A stretch of 64,000 nt of DNA from Erysipelotrichaceae bacterium (GTDB taxonomy: Bacteria; Bacillota_I; Bacilli_A; RFN20; CAG-826). A program made the translations under genes and the position numbers. This document shows positions 15,643 through 24,784 of the stretch, piece after piece; position 1 is the stretch's first letter; every line of letters begins with the position of its first letter. The stretch spans positions 133,276 through 197,275 of the forward strand of contig SVBF01000011.1 in assembly GCA_015058945.1 (NCBI GenBank), read 5' to 3'. The notes below the pieces were generated by a model, which saw only the letters and a program-made list of their open reading frames with translations, did no database searches and was not told where the DNA came from.

Positions 15643-16998
15643 ATGAATGAAGACAGCATTCAGCAAACGTCGGTCTGCGCGGACGGTAAAGGCGCAGCTC
15701 ACGCGCAGGGGGTGAGTAACACCCCTGCAATCACGTACAAAGCGATCGAGACGTCGATCGATTACTTCAAGGTAAGGCTAGACTTCACGTACGAATCGAG
15801 GGTCGATGCCCACGTCGAGGCGGTCGACGAGATCCTCAAGCGCTTCTACCTGACCCGCGACATGGAAGTGAAGCAGCCCAAGGGCTTCTCCAACTACGCC
15901 AACGCGTACAAGTTCGACGAGGACTTCGTCATCTGCTCCGGCGGCGAACTGACCAAGGCCAACGGCGTCGAGACGATGCTCATCGAGATGAAGGGCGACG
16001 CCTGCGACCGGTTCCTAAGAAGGGCAAGCTTCGCCGAGACCGGCTCCGAGGAATGCGCCCCGGAACTCGCCGTCAAGGCGTGGTCGAACGTATTCCAGTA
16101 CCTATTGACGCTCCCGCACAAGGTGACGAGGTTCGACATCCCCGTCGACTCCGTCGGCGACCTCATACCGCTGGAGGAGCTCAAAGAGAAATGCCGCAAC
16201 AAGGTGTTCACCACCCGCTGCAAGCGCAAAAAAGAGGAAAAGGAGATCCTCGAGGGCGAGGACGAGGACTCCAAGACCAAGCAGATCATCGACGGTTTGG
16301 GATGGTCATACGTCCTCGGGACCAGGGAATCCGCGCGCCAGCTCACCATCTACGACAAGAAGGCCGAAAGCGAGGCCCACGGCTTCGTGGTCAACGTCGC
16401 CACCTGGATAAGGTTCGAAACCAGATACTACGGCGAGATGGCCAACCTCATGTTCGACCAATTGGCAGAAGCGTATAAGACCTTGGACGCGCTCAAGGTA
16501 CAGCAGTTCATCGTCGGATGCCTATCCACGATCATCTGCTTCCGCGAGCATAGGCTGAGCGGCAACAACTCCAACAAAGCCCCGATCTGGGGACCGTGGA
16601 AGGAGCTCATCGACATGGGAATGGAGCCCCAGAAGGTCAAGCTCGCCAAAACCGTATTGACCATCAAGCAGAACGCCGTCTGGCTCAAGGGCTCCACCGA
16701 CCGCACCAGCACCAGGATGCACGCGGTCTACATCGAGGACGGCGCCGACGTCGACAGATACCTGTTGGCCGACGGCATCGCCAAACTCGACAAGGAGGAC
16801 CTCGCCGTCGTCAACGCCGGAAGGCGCGACATCGGCAGGCCCGAATACGAAACGGTACAGGAGATGCAGGCCGCCCTGTTCCAGAAATACGGCCTGGACA
16901 AGATCCCAAGCGACGACGTGCTCGCAATATTCGACGAGAAGATAGCCGTGAACGTCGTACCGATCAAGGAAGAAAAGCAGGAAGGAGGGAAGGAATAA
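15643..16998 (+). CDS. replication initiation factor (Rep_trans family)
   Basis: A 451-residue protein of the rolling-circle initiator family found in Tn916-like elements and small plasmids. Landmarks are IDYFKVRLDF near residue 40, TRFDIPVDS near 166, ARQLTIYDKKAE near 233 and WIRFETRYYG near 255, in family order. The enzyme would nick an origin on the excised element and let it replicate. It starts with AAAGAAAGGCAGG upstream, follows a hairpin-rich block and overlaps the integrase start by one base (TAATG), so Rep and Int are coupled. No relaxase or transfer genes are present, so the element is probably mobilisable at most. Confidence 0.85.
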   Translation: MNEDSIQQTSVCADGKGAAHAQGVSNTPAITYKAIETSIDYFKVRLDFTYESRVDAHVEAVDEILKRFYLTRDMEVKQPKGFSNYANAYKFDEDFVICSGGELTKANGVETMLIEMKGDACDRFLRRASFAETGSEECAPELAVKAWSNVFQYLLTLPHKVTRFDIPVDSVGDLIPLEELKEKCRNKVFTTRCKRKKEEKEILEGEDEDSKTKQIIDGLGWSYVLGTRESARQLTIYDKKAESEAHGFVVNVATWIRFETRYYGEMANLMFDQLAEAYKTLDALKVQQFIVGCLSTIICFREHRLSGNNSNKAPIWGPWKELIDMGMEPQKVKLAKTVLTIKQNAVWLKGSTDRTSTRMHAVYIEDGADVDRYLLADGIAKLDKEDLAVVNAGRRDIGRPEYETVQEMQAALFQKYGLDKIPSDDVLAIFDEKIAVNVVPIKEEKQEGGKE

Positions 16999-18083
16999 TG
17001 CCGGTTTTCTACCACAAGACCAAGAAGAAATGGTTCATCCGCGAGATCGTCGGCGGCAAGGCCTTCTACTGCTATAGGCCCGAAGGCTCCAGGGAGGCTT
17101 TCTCCAAGAAGAAGGACGCGCTCGCATACGAGCCGGTGTTCCTCGCAACATTAACAAGCGCCGAGGACAAGAAATCGGGGTTAACCTGCGACGGCGCCGG
17201 GGAGCTCTTTCTCCGCGACGCCGCGACCAGGCTCAAACCGAGCACATTCTACGGCTACGAAGGCGTCTTCAATATGTACGTCCTCCCCTTTTTCAAGGGC
17301 ATGGCCGTCATGGAGGTCACCAACGCCTACCTCGACACCGTCAACGCGGCCATCAACAAAAGGAAGAAGAACCGCTACCAGCAGGCATCCGTCTGCCGAA
17401 GCTTCGTCCGCTTCCTAAGGAAGACCAACCGCGACCTCGACCCCGAGTCCATCCGCACGCCGAAGAACTACAACCCCGATGACCGCAACTACGTCATCTA
17501 CACCCAGGCGCAGTTCAAGAAGATGCTCGCGGTTTGCGAATGCGAGGAGGACAGGTTCATGCTGACGCTCCTCTTCTATTACGGATTGAGGTGCGGCGAG
17601 CTCCTCGGCATCAAATGGTCCGACTTCGACGGCAACGTCCTCCACATCAAACGCAGCGTCTCCCGCCACGGCTGGGGAAAGGGCCAGACCATCACGACGC
17701 CGAAGACAAAGAATTCGATCCGCGACTACCCGATCATCGAGGCGGTGAAACCGTTCCTGACTTCACTGCCGAGGAAGGGGGAATACTGCTTCCCCTGCCG
17801 TTCCAGGCTCAAGACCGAGGCTGTCACAATGGGCCATTCCGAGGTCAGGCGACGGGTCGAGAAATACATCGCCAAGGCCGGCCTTCCGCATATGAAGGTC
17901 CATGGCTTCCGACATTCTTGCGTGTCGTGGCTATTGTCCAAAGGCATGAGCTACCGCACCGTAGCAAGGTGGGTCGGCGACACCGAGTCCGTCGTCCTCG
18001 AAACCTATTCCCACCTCATCCCCGACGAGAAGAACGAGATCGCGAACTTCCTCGACGACACATTTAACGACGACAACGAATAA
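16998..18083 (+). CDS. int: tyrosine recombinase / integrase
   Basis: A 361-residue phage-type integrase. The N terminus resembles AP2-type integrase DNA-binding domains (FYHKTKKKWFIREIVGGKAF), followed by a SAM-like core-binding domain and the catalytic domain. Catalytic residues are visible in GLRCGELLGIKW (Arg), HGFRHSCVSWL (His-x-x-Arg), ARWVGDTESVVLETYSHL (Trp/His position and nucleophilic Tyr). The ATG overlaps the Rep stop. A longer frame extending left is the shadow of Rep. A strong terminator follows. The target site was not identified. Confidence 0.92.
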   Translation: MPVFYHKTKKKWFIREIVGGKAFYCYRPEGSREAFSKKKDALAYEPVFLATLTSAEDKKSGLTCDGAGELFLRDAATRLKPSTFYGYEGVFNMYVLPFFKGMAVMEVTNAYLDTVNAAINKRKKNRYQQASVCRSFVRFLRKTNRDLDPESIRTPKNYNPDDRNYVIYTQAQFKKMLAVCECEEDRFMLTLLFYYGLRCGELLGIKWSDFDGNVLHIKRSVSRHGWGKGQTITTPKTKNSIRDYPIIEAVKPFLTSLPRKGEYCFPCRSRLKTEAVTMGHSEVRRRVEKYIAKAGLPHMKVHGFRHSCVSWLLSKGMSYRTVARWVGDTESVVLETYSHLIPDEKNEIANFLDDTFNDDNE

Positions 18084-18087
18084 GGAA

Positions 18088-18132
18088 AGAGACCGGTTGG
18101 CTATAATGTGCCAATCGGCCTCTGTTTTCTTT
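18088..18132 (+). terminator. terminator after the integrase
   Basis: GACCGGTTGGC pairs with GCCAATCGGCCTC around a short loop and is followed by TTTTCTTTT. It ends the Rep-Int transcript. Confidence 0.75.
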
Positions 18133-18427
18133 TCCATTGCACTGGCAATTCAGCAGTTACGCCTGCCACATACTCAGATTGCGCAACAAAGCTTGGCTCT
18201 ATAGCCAATGGGAATACTGCTATCCGCTCAACGGGACCGATGTCAAAGAAGCTCATCTTTTAGAAATCGTTTCTTTTATGCAAAGCCTCGTTCCCGAAGA
18301 CAAAAAGCCACTGAAAACCTTTTAGAAAGTATTTCTTCAATAAAACACAAACCCATTTGCTGCCTTGATAACATAAGAAAAGGACGGGATCTATAAGAGA
18401 TTCTCGCCCTCTTTAATTTAAGAACCG

Positions 18428-18955
18428 TTATTCTATAACGGGGCAGTTGATTGACCAAAGGGCGAATTGTTCGTCCATTTTATCGTTTAGCCCACGCGTC
18501 CATCCGTAAGTTAGGTCATTCGATAACGAAATATAGAATTTCCGTGCATTCGAGAGCTTGTCGCTAGAGAAGGTGCGAAGGCGATACGAAATTAATTCCG
18601 GGCTCACTTTGACAACATTCATGTTCATGTTATCAGGCCCGTTGCTCCACCCGGAGAAAACGTAAATATAATCGTCCTGTTGCGCTGCGCAGTCGATGAT
18701 TCCATTGATGACGACTTTCATTTTTTGTAATGAAACCACCGGATTGGACTCATAAGTCACGCTTGGGGTGAATCTTGTGTTATCTTTTTGGATTATATCT
18801 ATCCGACACTCTCCGTCTTTTAGCCAGTTGAGGCAATTGTGCCATGCCTCTTCATCACTATCTCGAGATGAAGATGTCGGGCTCAAAGCATTGCAAGAAG
18901 CAAGGATTTGAGCCGCAAGGACGACAGGGAGAATTCTCAAAACTTTTGTATTCAT
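18428..18955 (-). CDS. predicted lipoprotein, function unknown
   Basis: A 175-residue protein with a lipoprotein signal peptide: MNTKVLRILPVVLAAQILAS followed by Cys-21, so ILASC serves as the lipobox. A Ser-rich linker follows, then a compact ~140-residue domain with no recognised family. It is convergent with the integrase gene and isolated on the minus strand, and AT-richer than the integrase. It may be cargo of the element or part of the flanking chromosome. Confidence 0.7.
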   Translation of the reverse strand: MNTKVLRILPVVLAAQILASCNALSPTSSSRDSDEEAWHNCLNWLKDGECRIDIIQKDNTRFTPSVTYESNPVVSLQKMKVVINGIIDCAAQQDDYIYVFSGWSNGPDNMNMNVVKVSPELISYRLRTFSSDKLSNARKFYISLSNDLTYGWTRGLNDKMDEQFALWSINCPVIE

Positions 18956-19162
18956 ATATTTTTGGTTCGCTAGAAACCATAATACCCCAATCTTTTATGT
19001 TTTCTAGGCTTTCATAAAAATCTCTAGATACGATAGTTCGCAAGGGGGTTTGAAGAAATGAATCGACTAACAAGGAAGATGGGTTTTCCTGAAAACCTGG
19101 GACCGACATATTTTTCTCGTTGCTCTCGCCGCACTTTACGTTCTATTTGTTTCAATGCTCGC

Positions 19163-19200
19163 CTTACGTGCAACGTGCGGGCCAAACGTTTGACGTGCGC
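19163..19200. promoter_or_regulatory. ACGTGC repeats and AAACGTTT palindrome
   Basis: Three ACGTGC copies (19166, 19173, 19193) flank the palindrome AAACGTTT (19185-19192), about 70 bases upstream of an XRE gene. The density of symmetric sites suggests operators for that regulator. Confidence 0.3.
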
Positions 19201-19265
19201 AACCAAAAAGGCATTCCTGCAAACCTCTAAATGTATAAAATAATGACAAAACAGGAGCAATAGCA

Positions 19266-19931
19266 ATGACAACTGGCCAAAAGATTTCGGAGCTTCGAAA
19301 ATTGAAGAACATTACCCAAGACGATTTGGCGGAACGATTGGGAGTCAGTCGTCAGTCCGTTTCGAGATGGGAAAGCGATGCTGCATTTCCGGAAACAGAC
19401 ACCCTGATTCGCCTATGCGACTACCTAGGCTGCACCGTTGACTATTTGTTGCGAAATGAAAAAGGCGTTCCTGCAAATGCGGCAAAGCCCGCAGCAAAAG
19501 GGACCGATAAGCCTAGGTCCATTACGGGTATGGCAGTCATGCTTGGCGTCGTGTTTGTCGTAGCCTTGGTATTTTTATTAGTTACTACGCTCTATTCAAT
19601 CAACTACATGGATTGCTCAATCGAAGGTGGGACTGGGCTCCCCACAAAAACCGTGCACAGCGAAGTCACGTATCGCATGATGGATGACATCGTTCGCAAC
19701 ATGCTAGTTAGTTACATCTTTACTTGGGTGTTTTTTGCCGGATTTGCCTTCTTTGGCATTTGGTATGTCGCATCGCCAGCAAATCGACGAGCTTTATGGA
19801 AATTTATCCCCGCGGTTATACTTGGAGTGTTATTCCTTTTGTCCGTAGCTTTCGTTCTTGGAATGGAGTTTTGGTCATTGCAAACAATCTTAAATAAGGC
19901 TAGAGGAAATCCTTGGTGTTCCGTCGGCTAG
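19266..19931 (+). CDS. XRE regulator fused to membrane segments
   Basis: A 221-residue protein. Residues 1-65 are an XRE helix-turn-helix domain (LKNITQDDLAERLGVSRQSV, SRWESDAAFPETDTLIRLCD). After a linker come three hydrophobic segments near residues 85-110, 150-172 and 180-205. Membrane-anchored XRE proteins of this form are common in Bacillota, and some sense membrane or envelope states; the signal here is unknown. The ATG has AGGAG nine bases upstream. Repeated ACGTGC motifs lie upstream. Confidence 0.82.
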   Translation: MTTGQKISELRKLKNITQDDLAERLGVSRQSVSRWESDAAFPETDTLIRLCDYLGCTVDYLLRNEKGVPANAAKPAAKGTDKPRSITGMAVMLGVVFVVALVFLLVTTLYSINYMDCSIEGGTGLPTKTVHSEVTYRMMDDIVRNMLVSYIFTWVFFAGFAFFGIWYVASPANRRALWKFIPAVILGVLFLLSVAFVLGMEFWSLQTILNKARGNPWCSVG

Positions 19932-20029
19932 TCCCTCCTCCGCCAACGGTATAGCGGTTTAACAAACGACATTCATTTGTCTGCAAAAATCTATTGTGGC
20001 ACTATGGCGAGACGTGGGGAGGCTAATCC

Positions 20030-20185
20030 TGCGTTTCATGGCTTTTGTCCAAAGAGATGAGCTACCGGACCGTCGCCAGATGGGTTGGGGAAACCGAGGC
20101 GGTCGTATTGTCCACCTACCCGCACCTGTTGCCCGATGAAAAGGACCAGATCGCAGAGTTCATCGGGAGCGAATTCAAAGAATAA
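20030..20185 (+). pseudogene. C-terminal fragment of a second tyrosine integrase
   Basis: The plus-strand frame ending at 20185 reads LSKEMSYRTVARWVGETEAV followed by VLSTYPHLLPDEKDQIAEF, clearly related to the intact integrase at 16998. Just before it, FHGF is visible but the RHSCVSWL part with catalytic His/Arg is deleted. Only the last ~50 codons remain. It shows that a related element was once inserted here. Confidence 0.75.
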
Positions 20186-20245
20186 GTAAATGTCGCAGTG
20201 GTTCAGATTAAATCCCCGAGGGCTTTTCTTAGCAAACAACTGTGG

Positions 20246-21436
20246 CTATTTCTTTCGGATTCTGCCCTTTCGAACTATTGTTTTGTACTTCCTGTAAAGC
20301 CGCTTCATAAAAGACTCGAATTCGAACAGATCGCCGTAAGTTTTGACTAGATCTATATCGATTTCATCGTCGATAAAGCCGGCTATGACCTTTATATAAT
20401 TTGCATCGTGCTTGCCTATGCTTCTTCCGAACCATCCATAAACCTTATCGGAATAGTTTTTCAATTCTTGGCATTCCTCTGGTGATGGACGTTCGCTTTC
20501 CGGCATCGCAATTATCATTAGCCTTATCGCCTCTGCCGTAGCGTTATACATGTTGGCCATTAGCCCTTTCGGGTCTCCAACCTTTATCATCTCATTTGCT
20601 CGTATGAGGTATTGAGAAACTTCCTTAGGCCAATCTTTGGTTTCAAAAAAGCCATCCTCCACCCTCTTTCGGAGCCTGGCCGTTGCCTTCTCGGCCTCTA
20701 GACGGTCCCTTTCTATCTGCCGCTTCCTTCGCTCCGAATCCATGTAATCGTTAATCTTATAGTGGCAGCCCCATACGCTGTTCGACGGAACTAAATATAT
20801 TTCGTTGATCGAGTTTAGTGCTTTGAGCAAAGTATCCTCAGTCGCATCATCACCACATTGGTACGCCAGCAATTCGTTAATTGATTTCTTTAACGCGTTG
20901 AGTGCTTTTTTGTCTCTATCGCCAGACCTGGCGGATATCGCGCGCAACATCTTATTGATTGTTTTTTGGACTGGCCCAAGGGACTCGTTATAGAGAACTC
21001 CCCCAAGTTTCTTGAGCATGGTCGCGACCTGTCTTTTTCTGATGTTGGGATCGTTGTCTTTTACATAGGAATCATAGGCAGTTTCCATGCATTCTTTGAC
21101 AAATTCTTCGTCATATCCCTCAATTGTCTTAATGAGTTCCTTTTCCCCAAAAGAGGAAAGGCCAATTGGGGCAATGAGTTTATTCATATAGGTAACCGCC
21201 CAATGGGAACTAGATTTGTGAGGCTTTTCGAATTCTTTCCCAGTGACCAAATAATCTATAGAAACACCGAGGATGTCTGACAGCATGGGGAGCGAATCGA
21301 TGTCGGGCATAGCCTTGCCCTTTTCCCATTTGCTCACCGCTTGGAAGGTGACGGAAAGCGTTTCAGCGAGTTGTGTTTGGGTCATCCCCGCCTTCGTTCT
21401 CAGATCATGTATTCTTTTGCCAATGCCGTTTGCCAT
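20246..21436 (-). CDS. XRE regulator with a long C-terminal domain
   Basis: A 396-residue protein. Residues 1-66 form an XRE domain (LRTKAGMTQTQLAETLSVTF, QAVSKWEKGKAMPDID, LGVSIDYLVTG). The remaining ~330 residues are helical and charged, with a probable coiled coil around DSERRKRQIERDRLEAEKAT, and match no family I know. ATG 21436 with GGAGAG six bases upstream is preferred over an earlier start. It precedes the helicase/restriction genes on the same strand but is downstream of them, so a control role in that block is possible, not shown. Confidence 0.78.
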   Translation of the reverse strand: MANGIGKRIHDLRTKAGMTQTQLAETLSVTFQAVSKWEKGKAMPDIDSLPMLSDILGVSIDYLVTGKEFEKPHKSSSHWAVTYMNKLIAPIGLSSFGEKELIKTIEGYDEEFVKECMETAYDSYVKDNDPNIRKRQVATMLKKLGGVLYNESLGPVQKTINKMLRAISARSGDRDKKALNALKKSINELLAYQCGDDATEDTLLKALNSINEIYLVPSNSVWGCHYKINDYMDSERRKRQIERDRLEAEKATARLRKRVEDGFFETKDWPKEVSQYLIRANEMIKVGDPKGLMANMYNATAEAIRLMIIAMPESERPSPEECQELKNYSDKVYGWFGRSIGKHDANYIKVIAGFIDDEIDIDLVKTYGDLFEFESFMKRLYRKYKTIVRKGRIRKK

Positions 21437-21617
21437 GTTGCTCTCTCCGTTTAGTCCGATTGTAAAATTGCGCATCGCCAAAAGTCTCTAAACCATTCGG
21501 CGAAATTCAATTCAACTGTTGGTTGAATAACGATTATGTTCGTGCTAAATCGAAGCGCAGTCAACGGAAAAACGCTCATCTCATAGAGGCTGTTCACAAA
21601 CCCAATCTTCTTAAGAA

Positions 21618-24600
21618 TTACTTATTGTGCTTTAAATAGCCTTCGATGACGCTTATTTGACCATCGCTAATCTCATCTTGAGAGAGTTCAAGATTCTCGA
21701 ATCCACGGTCGTTTTTTACCCTTTGAAGGACATCTAAGTCTATTAAAGCTTTGACAATCGTGTGGGCATAGCCGCTCTTTTTCCCTCTAAGCAACCCATA
21801 TCCTTCTTCATTCAAGAGTTTGAAGGTCGTTATGGCCTTGTCCTCTTCGCCCATAAGGAATCTGATCAACGTCATATAGGCGAATCGGTATTTCGTTTTC
21901 TTGTAAATCGAAGAAATGGAAGAGACGATCTTCACAACGTCGCCTTTCGTCTCGCTGGTTCTCACCCTGCCGTTCTCGCCGACCAGGATCTTCGATTTAT
22001 CTTGGGTGTAATTGCCCGGGAACATGGCGAAGTTGCATCCGGTCCCGTCCGGTTTGTAGTTCGTACAGCCGAGCATCCTGTCACCTTTTCCGCCTTCGCG
22101 GTTCTTGATCGGTTTGACGACCAAATACCCATCGTGGCAATCGGGGCATTTCGAGATGGAGAACTTGAAGGGGTTGCCGTTAAGGTCGTTGGTGAGGAAC
22201 CCGCAGACCTCAGGGTCGTTCGAGCACATCCAAAGCTTCTTGATCGTGGCTTTGATCTTGAGCTTCGTCTCGCGATACTGAAGCGGGTATCCGCAAACTG
22301 GGCAGACATGCTTCCCGCCTTCGCCTTCCTTCGGGGTAAGCTCGACGCCACGAAGCGTCACGGAGGTGAATTTGTCCTTGATCTCGGTGATGAACTTGGA
22401 CGGCCTGTTCTGCGGCGTGACGATGTAGACGCGGTTCTTGGTCCTGGTCAGGGCAACGTAGAAAAGCCTGCGCTCCTCCTCGAAGTCCATGGTCTCGTCG
22501 TCGTTGATGACGAGCTTCATGACCGGATCGTCCTCGATCTTGGACGGGAATCCGAGGATGTCGTCCTTGCCGTTGATGATGATCACGTTGTCCCTGCCGA
22601 GCCCCTTCGAGGCATGGGCGGTCATGAATGAGATGTCGAGCTTCGGGTACTTCTTGCATACAAGACGGTTTCTCTCCCATGAGAAGAAATCCTCGAGCTT
22701 TGTGAGGTTTTTGCCGTCGAAGTTGTACCTACCGATCAGGAGGACGGTCTTGTCCTCGCCGCATTGGGAAACGATGTCGTCCAGGGCCTTCACGATGGCC
22801 TCGCCCATCCGATAGAACGGACCCCTTTGCTGATCGTCCTTCTCATAGGAATCGTCATAGCTCATCAAAATGACCGGGTCCTTGATGGATTTGCCGGACT
22901 TTAGGTCCTTCTTGATCTGCTTCTGGTTCTCCATGACGAATCCGCCGGCGATATCGATGAGCTCCTGCGAGTTCCTGTAGGTCCTCGTGATCTTGAGGAC
23001 GTTCGCATAGCCCATCTTCTCGGAGAATTTCGTGAAGAGGTCGATCTGGGCGCCGGAAAAGCGGAATATGGACTGCCAGTCGTCCCCTACCGCGATGATT
23101 TTGGCATGGCTTGCTTGGGACAACTTTTGGCAAAGATCGAACCTTTGCAAAGAAATATACTGATATTCATCGACAAGGATGTAGTCATAAGGCAAATAAT
23201 CGTGGTTTGCGATTCTTTGGTCGAGAACGTTCGCGGCGTCGTTGATCATGTCCTCAAAGTCGATTGCTCTTTCTTCCATGCGTCTGGCTTCGTAGATATG
23301 GAAGCACTGCTTGGCGATCTCAAGGAAGAGCTTGGTCCTCTCGCTCTTGGTGCCGAATTGCCATTCGTCGAACTTGGTGTTGATATCGTAATTGCAGACC
23401 TTGAAGCGGTTGATGAAATTGCACACCAAAAGGATGAGCTTGTTGAAATACTTGTCCTGGGCGGTGGCGGCGAGCTTCCTGTAGATGTCGACGTCGCTTT
23501 TGGTCGTTCCCTCGACGCCGGCCTTCTTTAGGGTTTCCTCCAAATGGGAAATCAGATCGCGGCCATCGCGGTATTTCGAGAACGTGTAGATAAGCTTGGT
23601 CCCGTGGAGCCGGTGAAGCATGATCTTGTCGTTCACATGCTTCTTGTAGGCGGAAAGCTGCTCGTCCGTGAAGCGGTTGTTCGTCCCGTCCTCGGAAAGG
23701 CCGAAATGCTCGAGGTAGATGTCCTGCCCGTTATGGTGGATAAGGAAATCGGGGCAATAAGGCTTCGTCGTTTCCGCGAAGGCATAGGGATAGACAGGTT
23801 CGTATTCGTAATCGATTCCGTGGATGAAGAGCCAGTTGGCGATGCGGCATTCCTCCGCGCTCCTGACCCTTTCGTCGTTGATGGTGACCTTCTTTCTCGT
23901 CTGGTCTTTATGATATTCGTCCAAGGCGGCGGTCAGGTCCGACTTCATCGTGATGTTGTCGTTCGCGGAAAGCGTCTTGAAGAGCATGATCGCGTTCTCC
24001 GCCTCGAAGGGCATGTTGAGGTAGGAGGCGAAGAAAAGCAGGACCTTTTTGATGAACCATTCGTCCTCGAGCTTCGAGGTCAGGTATTCCTCGATGACCT
24101 TGTACATGAAGCCCTGCTCCACGATCTTCCGCCTTTGGGCGTCGTTGTCCTTGATGATCGCGTTCCCGATCGAGTGGAATGTCGCGATGTGGACCGGGAT
24201 GTCCAGCCTGGCGAAGCGTTCCTTGAGCTCCTGGGTCGCCTTCCTGGTGAACGAGACAATCAGAACCCTTTCGGGGTCCACGTCCTTTTTGTCGACGAGG
24301 TATTTGACCTTGGCCTCGATCGTCGTGGTCTTGCCTGCTCCAGCACCCGCGATGACGAGGGTATAGTCCTCGTCGGAAAGGACGACGCGTCGCTGTTCCT
24401 CGTCGAGTTTGATGTTCGGGTCGTCCTTTTCGAGCACGTGATCGAGATAAGCCTTTTCCTCGCTCAGATGTCTATTTATATAGCCTTCATTATGCGTTTG
24501 AACCTTAATTTGGACGGAGCCATGTTCCTCCATGAGGCGAATCAGCTTCCTATATTCGACTCGGTTCTTTTTGCACCAATCGCTAAGGACACCTTCGTTC

Positions 24601-24764
24601 TCCATCAGCAAGAGTTTTTGACAAATAGGTTCTATCTCTTGCCATCGAGAATAATAGGTTTTCCGGGAAAGGAATTCGTCTTCTTGCAACAGGCGCTCAA
24701 TATACGAAGAAAAATCGGCCAAAGCCTTAAATTCATTTACCTCATTTCTCGCAAAAAGGCCCAT
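21618..24764 (-). CDS. UvrD/Rep-type superfamily 1 helicase with zinc ribbons
   Basis: A 1048-residue helicase resembling helicase IV. Walker A is AGAGAGKTT (about 139-147), Walker B is YILVDEYQY (528-536), and motif VI lies in ALTRTKNRVYIVTPQ. Between them, residues ~303-355 (ECRIANWLF...YCPDFLI...IYLEHFG) look like a PD-(D/E)xK-type nuclease insertion with the terminal lysine replaced. The C terminus has two Cys4-type zinc ribbons (CPVCG...CSNDPEVCG and CPDC...GCTN). It starts 20 bases after the restriction-modification gene with GAGGAG upstream, so the two are an operon. Likely role is processing or translocating DNA in defence; inference. Confidence 0.85.
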   Translation of the reverse strand: MGLFARNEVNEFKALADFSSYIERLLQEDEFLSRKTYYSRWQEIEPICQKLLLMENEGVLSDWCKKNRVEYRKLIRLMEEHGSVQIKVQTHNEGYINRHLSEEKAYLDHVLEKDDPNIKLDEEQRRVVLSDEDYTLVIAGAGAGKTTTIEAKVKYLVDKKDVDPERVLIVSFTRKATQELKERFARLDIPVHIATFHSIGNAIIKDNDAQRRKIVEQGFMYKVIEEYLTSKLEDEWFIKKVLLFFASYLNMPFEAENAIMLFKTLSANDNITMKSDLTAALDEYHKDQTRKKVTINDERVRSAEECRIANWLFIHGIDYEYEPVYPYAFAETTKPYCPDFLIHHNGQDIYLEHFGLSEDGTNNRFTDEQLSAYKKHVNDKIMLHRLHGTKLIYTFSKYRDGRDLISHLEETLKKAGVEGTTKSDVDIYRKLAATAQDKYFNKLILLVCNFINRFKVCNYDINTKFDEWQFGTKSERTKLFLEIAKQCFHIYEARRMEERAIDFEDMINDAANVLDQRIANHDYLPYDYILVDEYQYISLQRFDLCQKLSQASHAKIIAVGDDWQSIFRFSGAQIDLFTKFSEKMGYANVLKITRTYRNSQELIDIAGGFVMENQKQIKKDLKSGKSIKDPVILMSYDDSYEKDDQQRGPFYRMGEAIVKALDDIVSQCGEDKTVLLIGRYNFDGKNLTKLEDFFSWERNRLVCKKYPKLDISFMTAHASKGLGRDNVIIINGKDDILGFPSKIEDDPVMKLVINDDETMDFEEERRLFYVALTRTKNRVYIVTPQNRPSKFITEIKDKFTSVTLRGVELTPKEGEGGKHVCPVCGYPLQYRETKLKIKATIKKLWMCSNDPEVCGFLTNDLNGNPFKFSISKCPDCHDGYLVVKPIKNREGGKGDRMLGCTNYKPDGTGCNFAMFPGNYTQDKSKILVGENGRVRTSETKGDVVKIVSSISSIYKKTKYRFAYMTLIRFLMGEEDKAITTFKLLNEEGYGLLRGKKSGYAHTIVKALIDLDVLQRVKNDRGFENLELSQDEISDGQISVIEGYLKHNK

Positions 24765-24784
24765 TGTCTCTCCTCGATTGAGAA

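Noticed and set aside
16596..16997. Leftward extension of the integrase frame to 495 codons
   Set aside because: The added part is basic, low in family similarity and lies over Rep in another frame; the ATG at 16998 overlaps the Rep stop and matches the family N terminus.
18133..18427. Short frames after the integrase terminator
   Set aside because: Overlapping 60-codon frames with no ribosome site or similarity; I see nothing functional here except a weak terminator for the lipoprotein gene.
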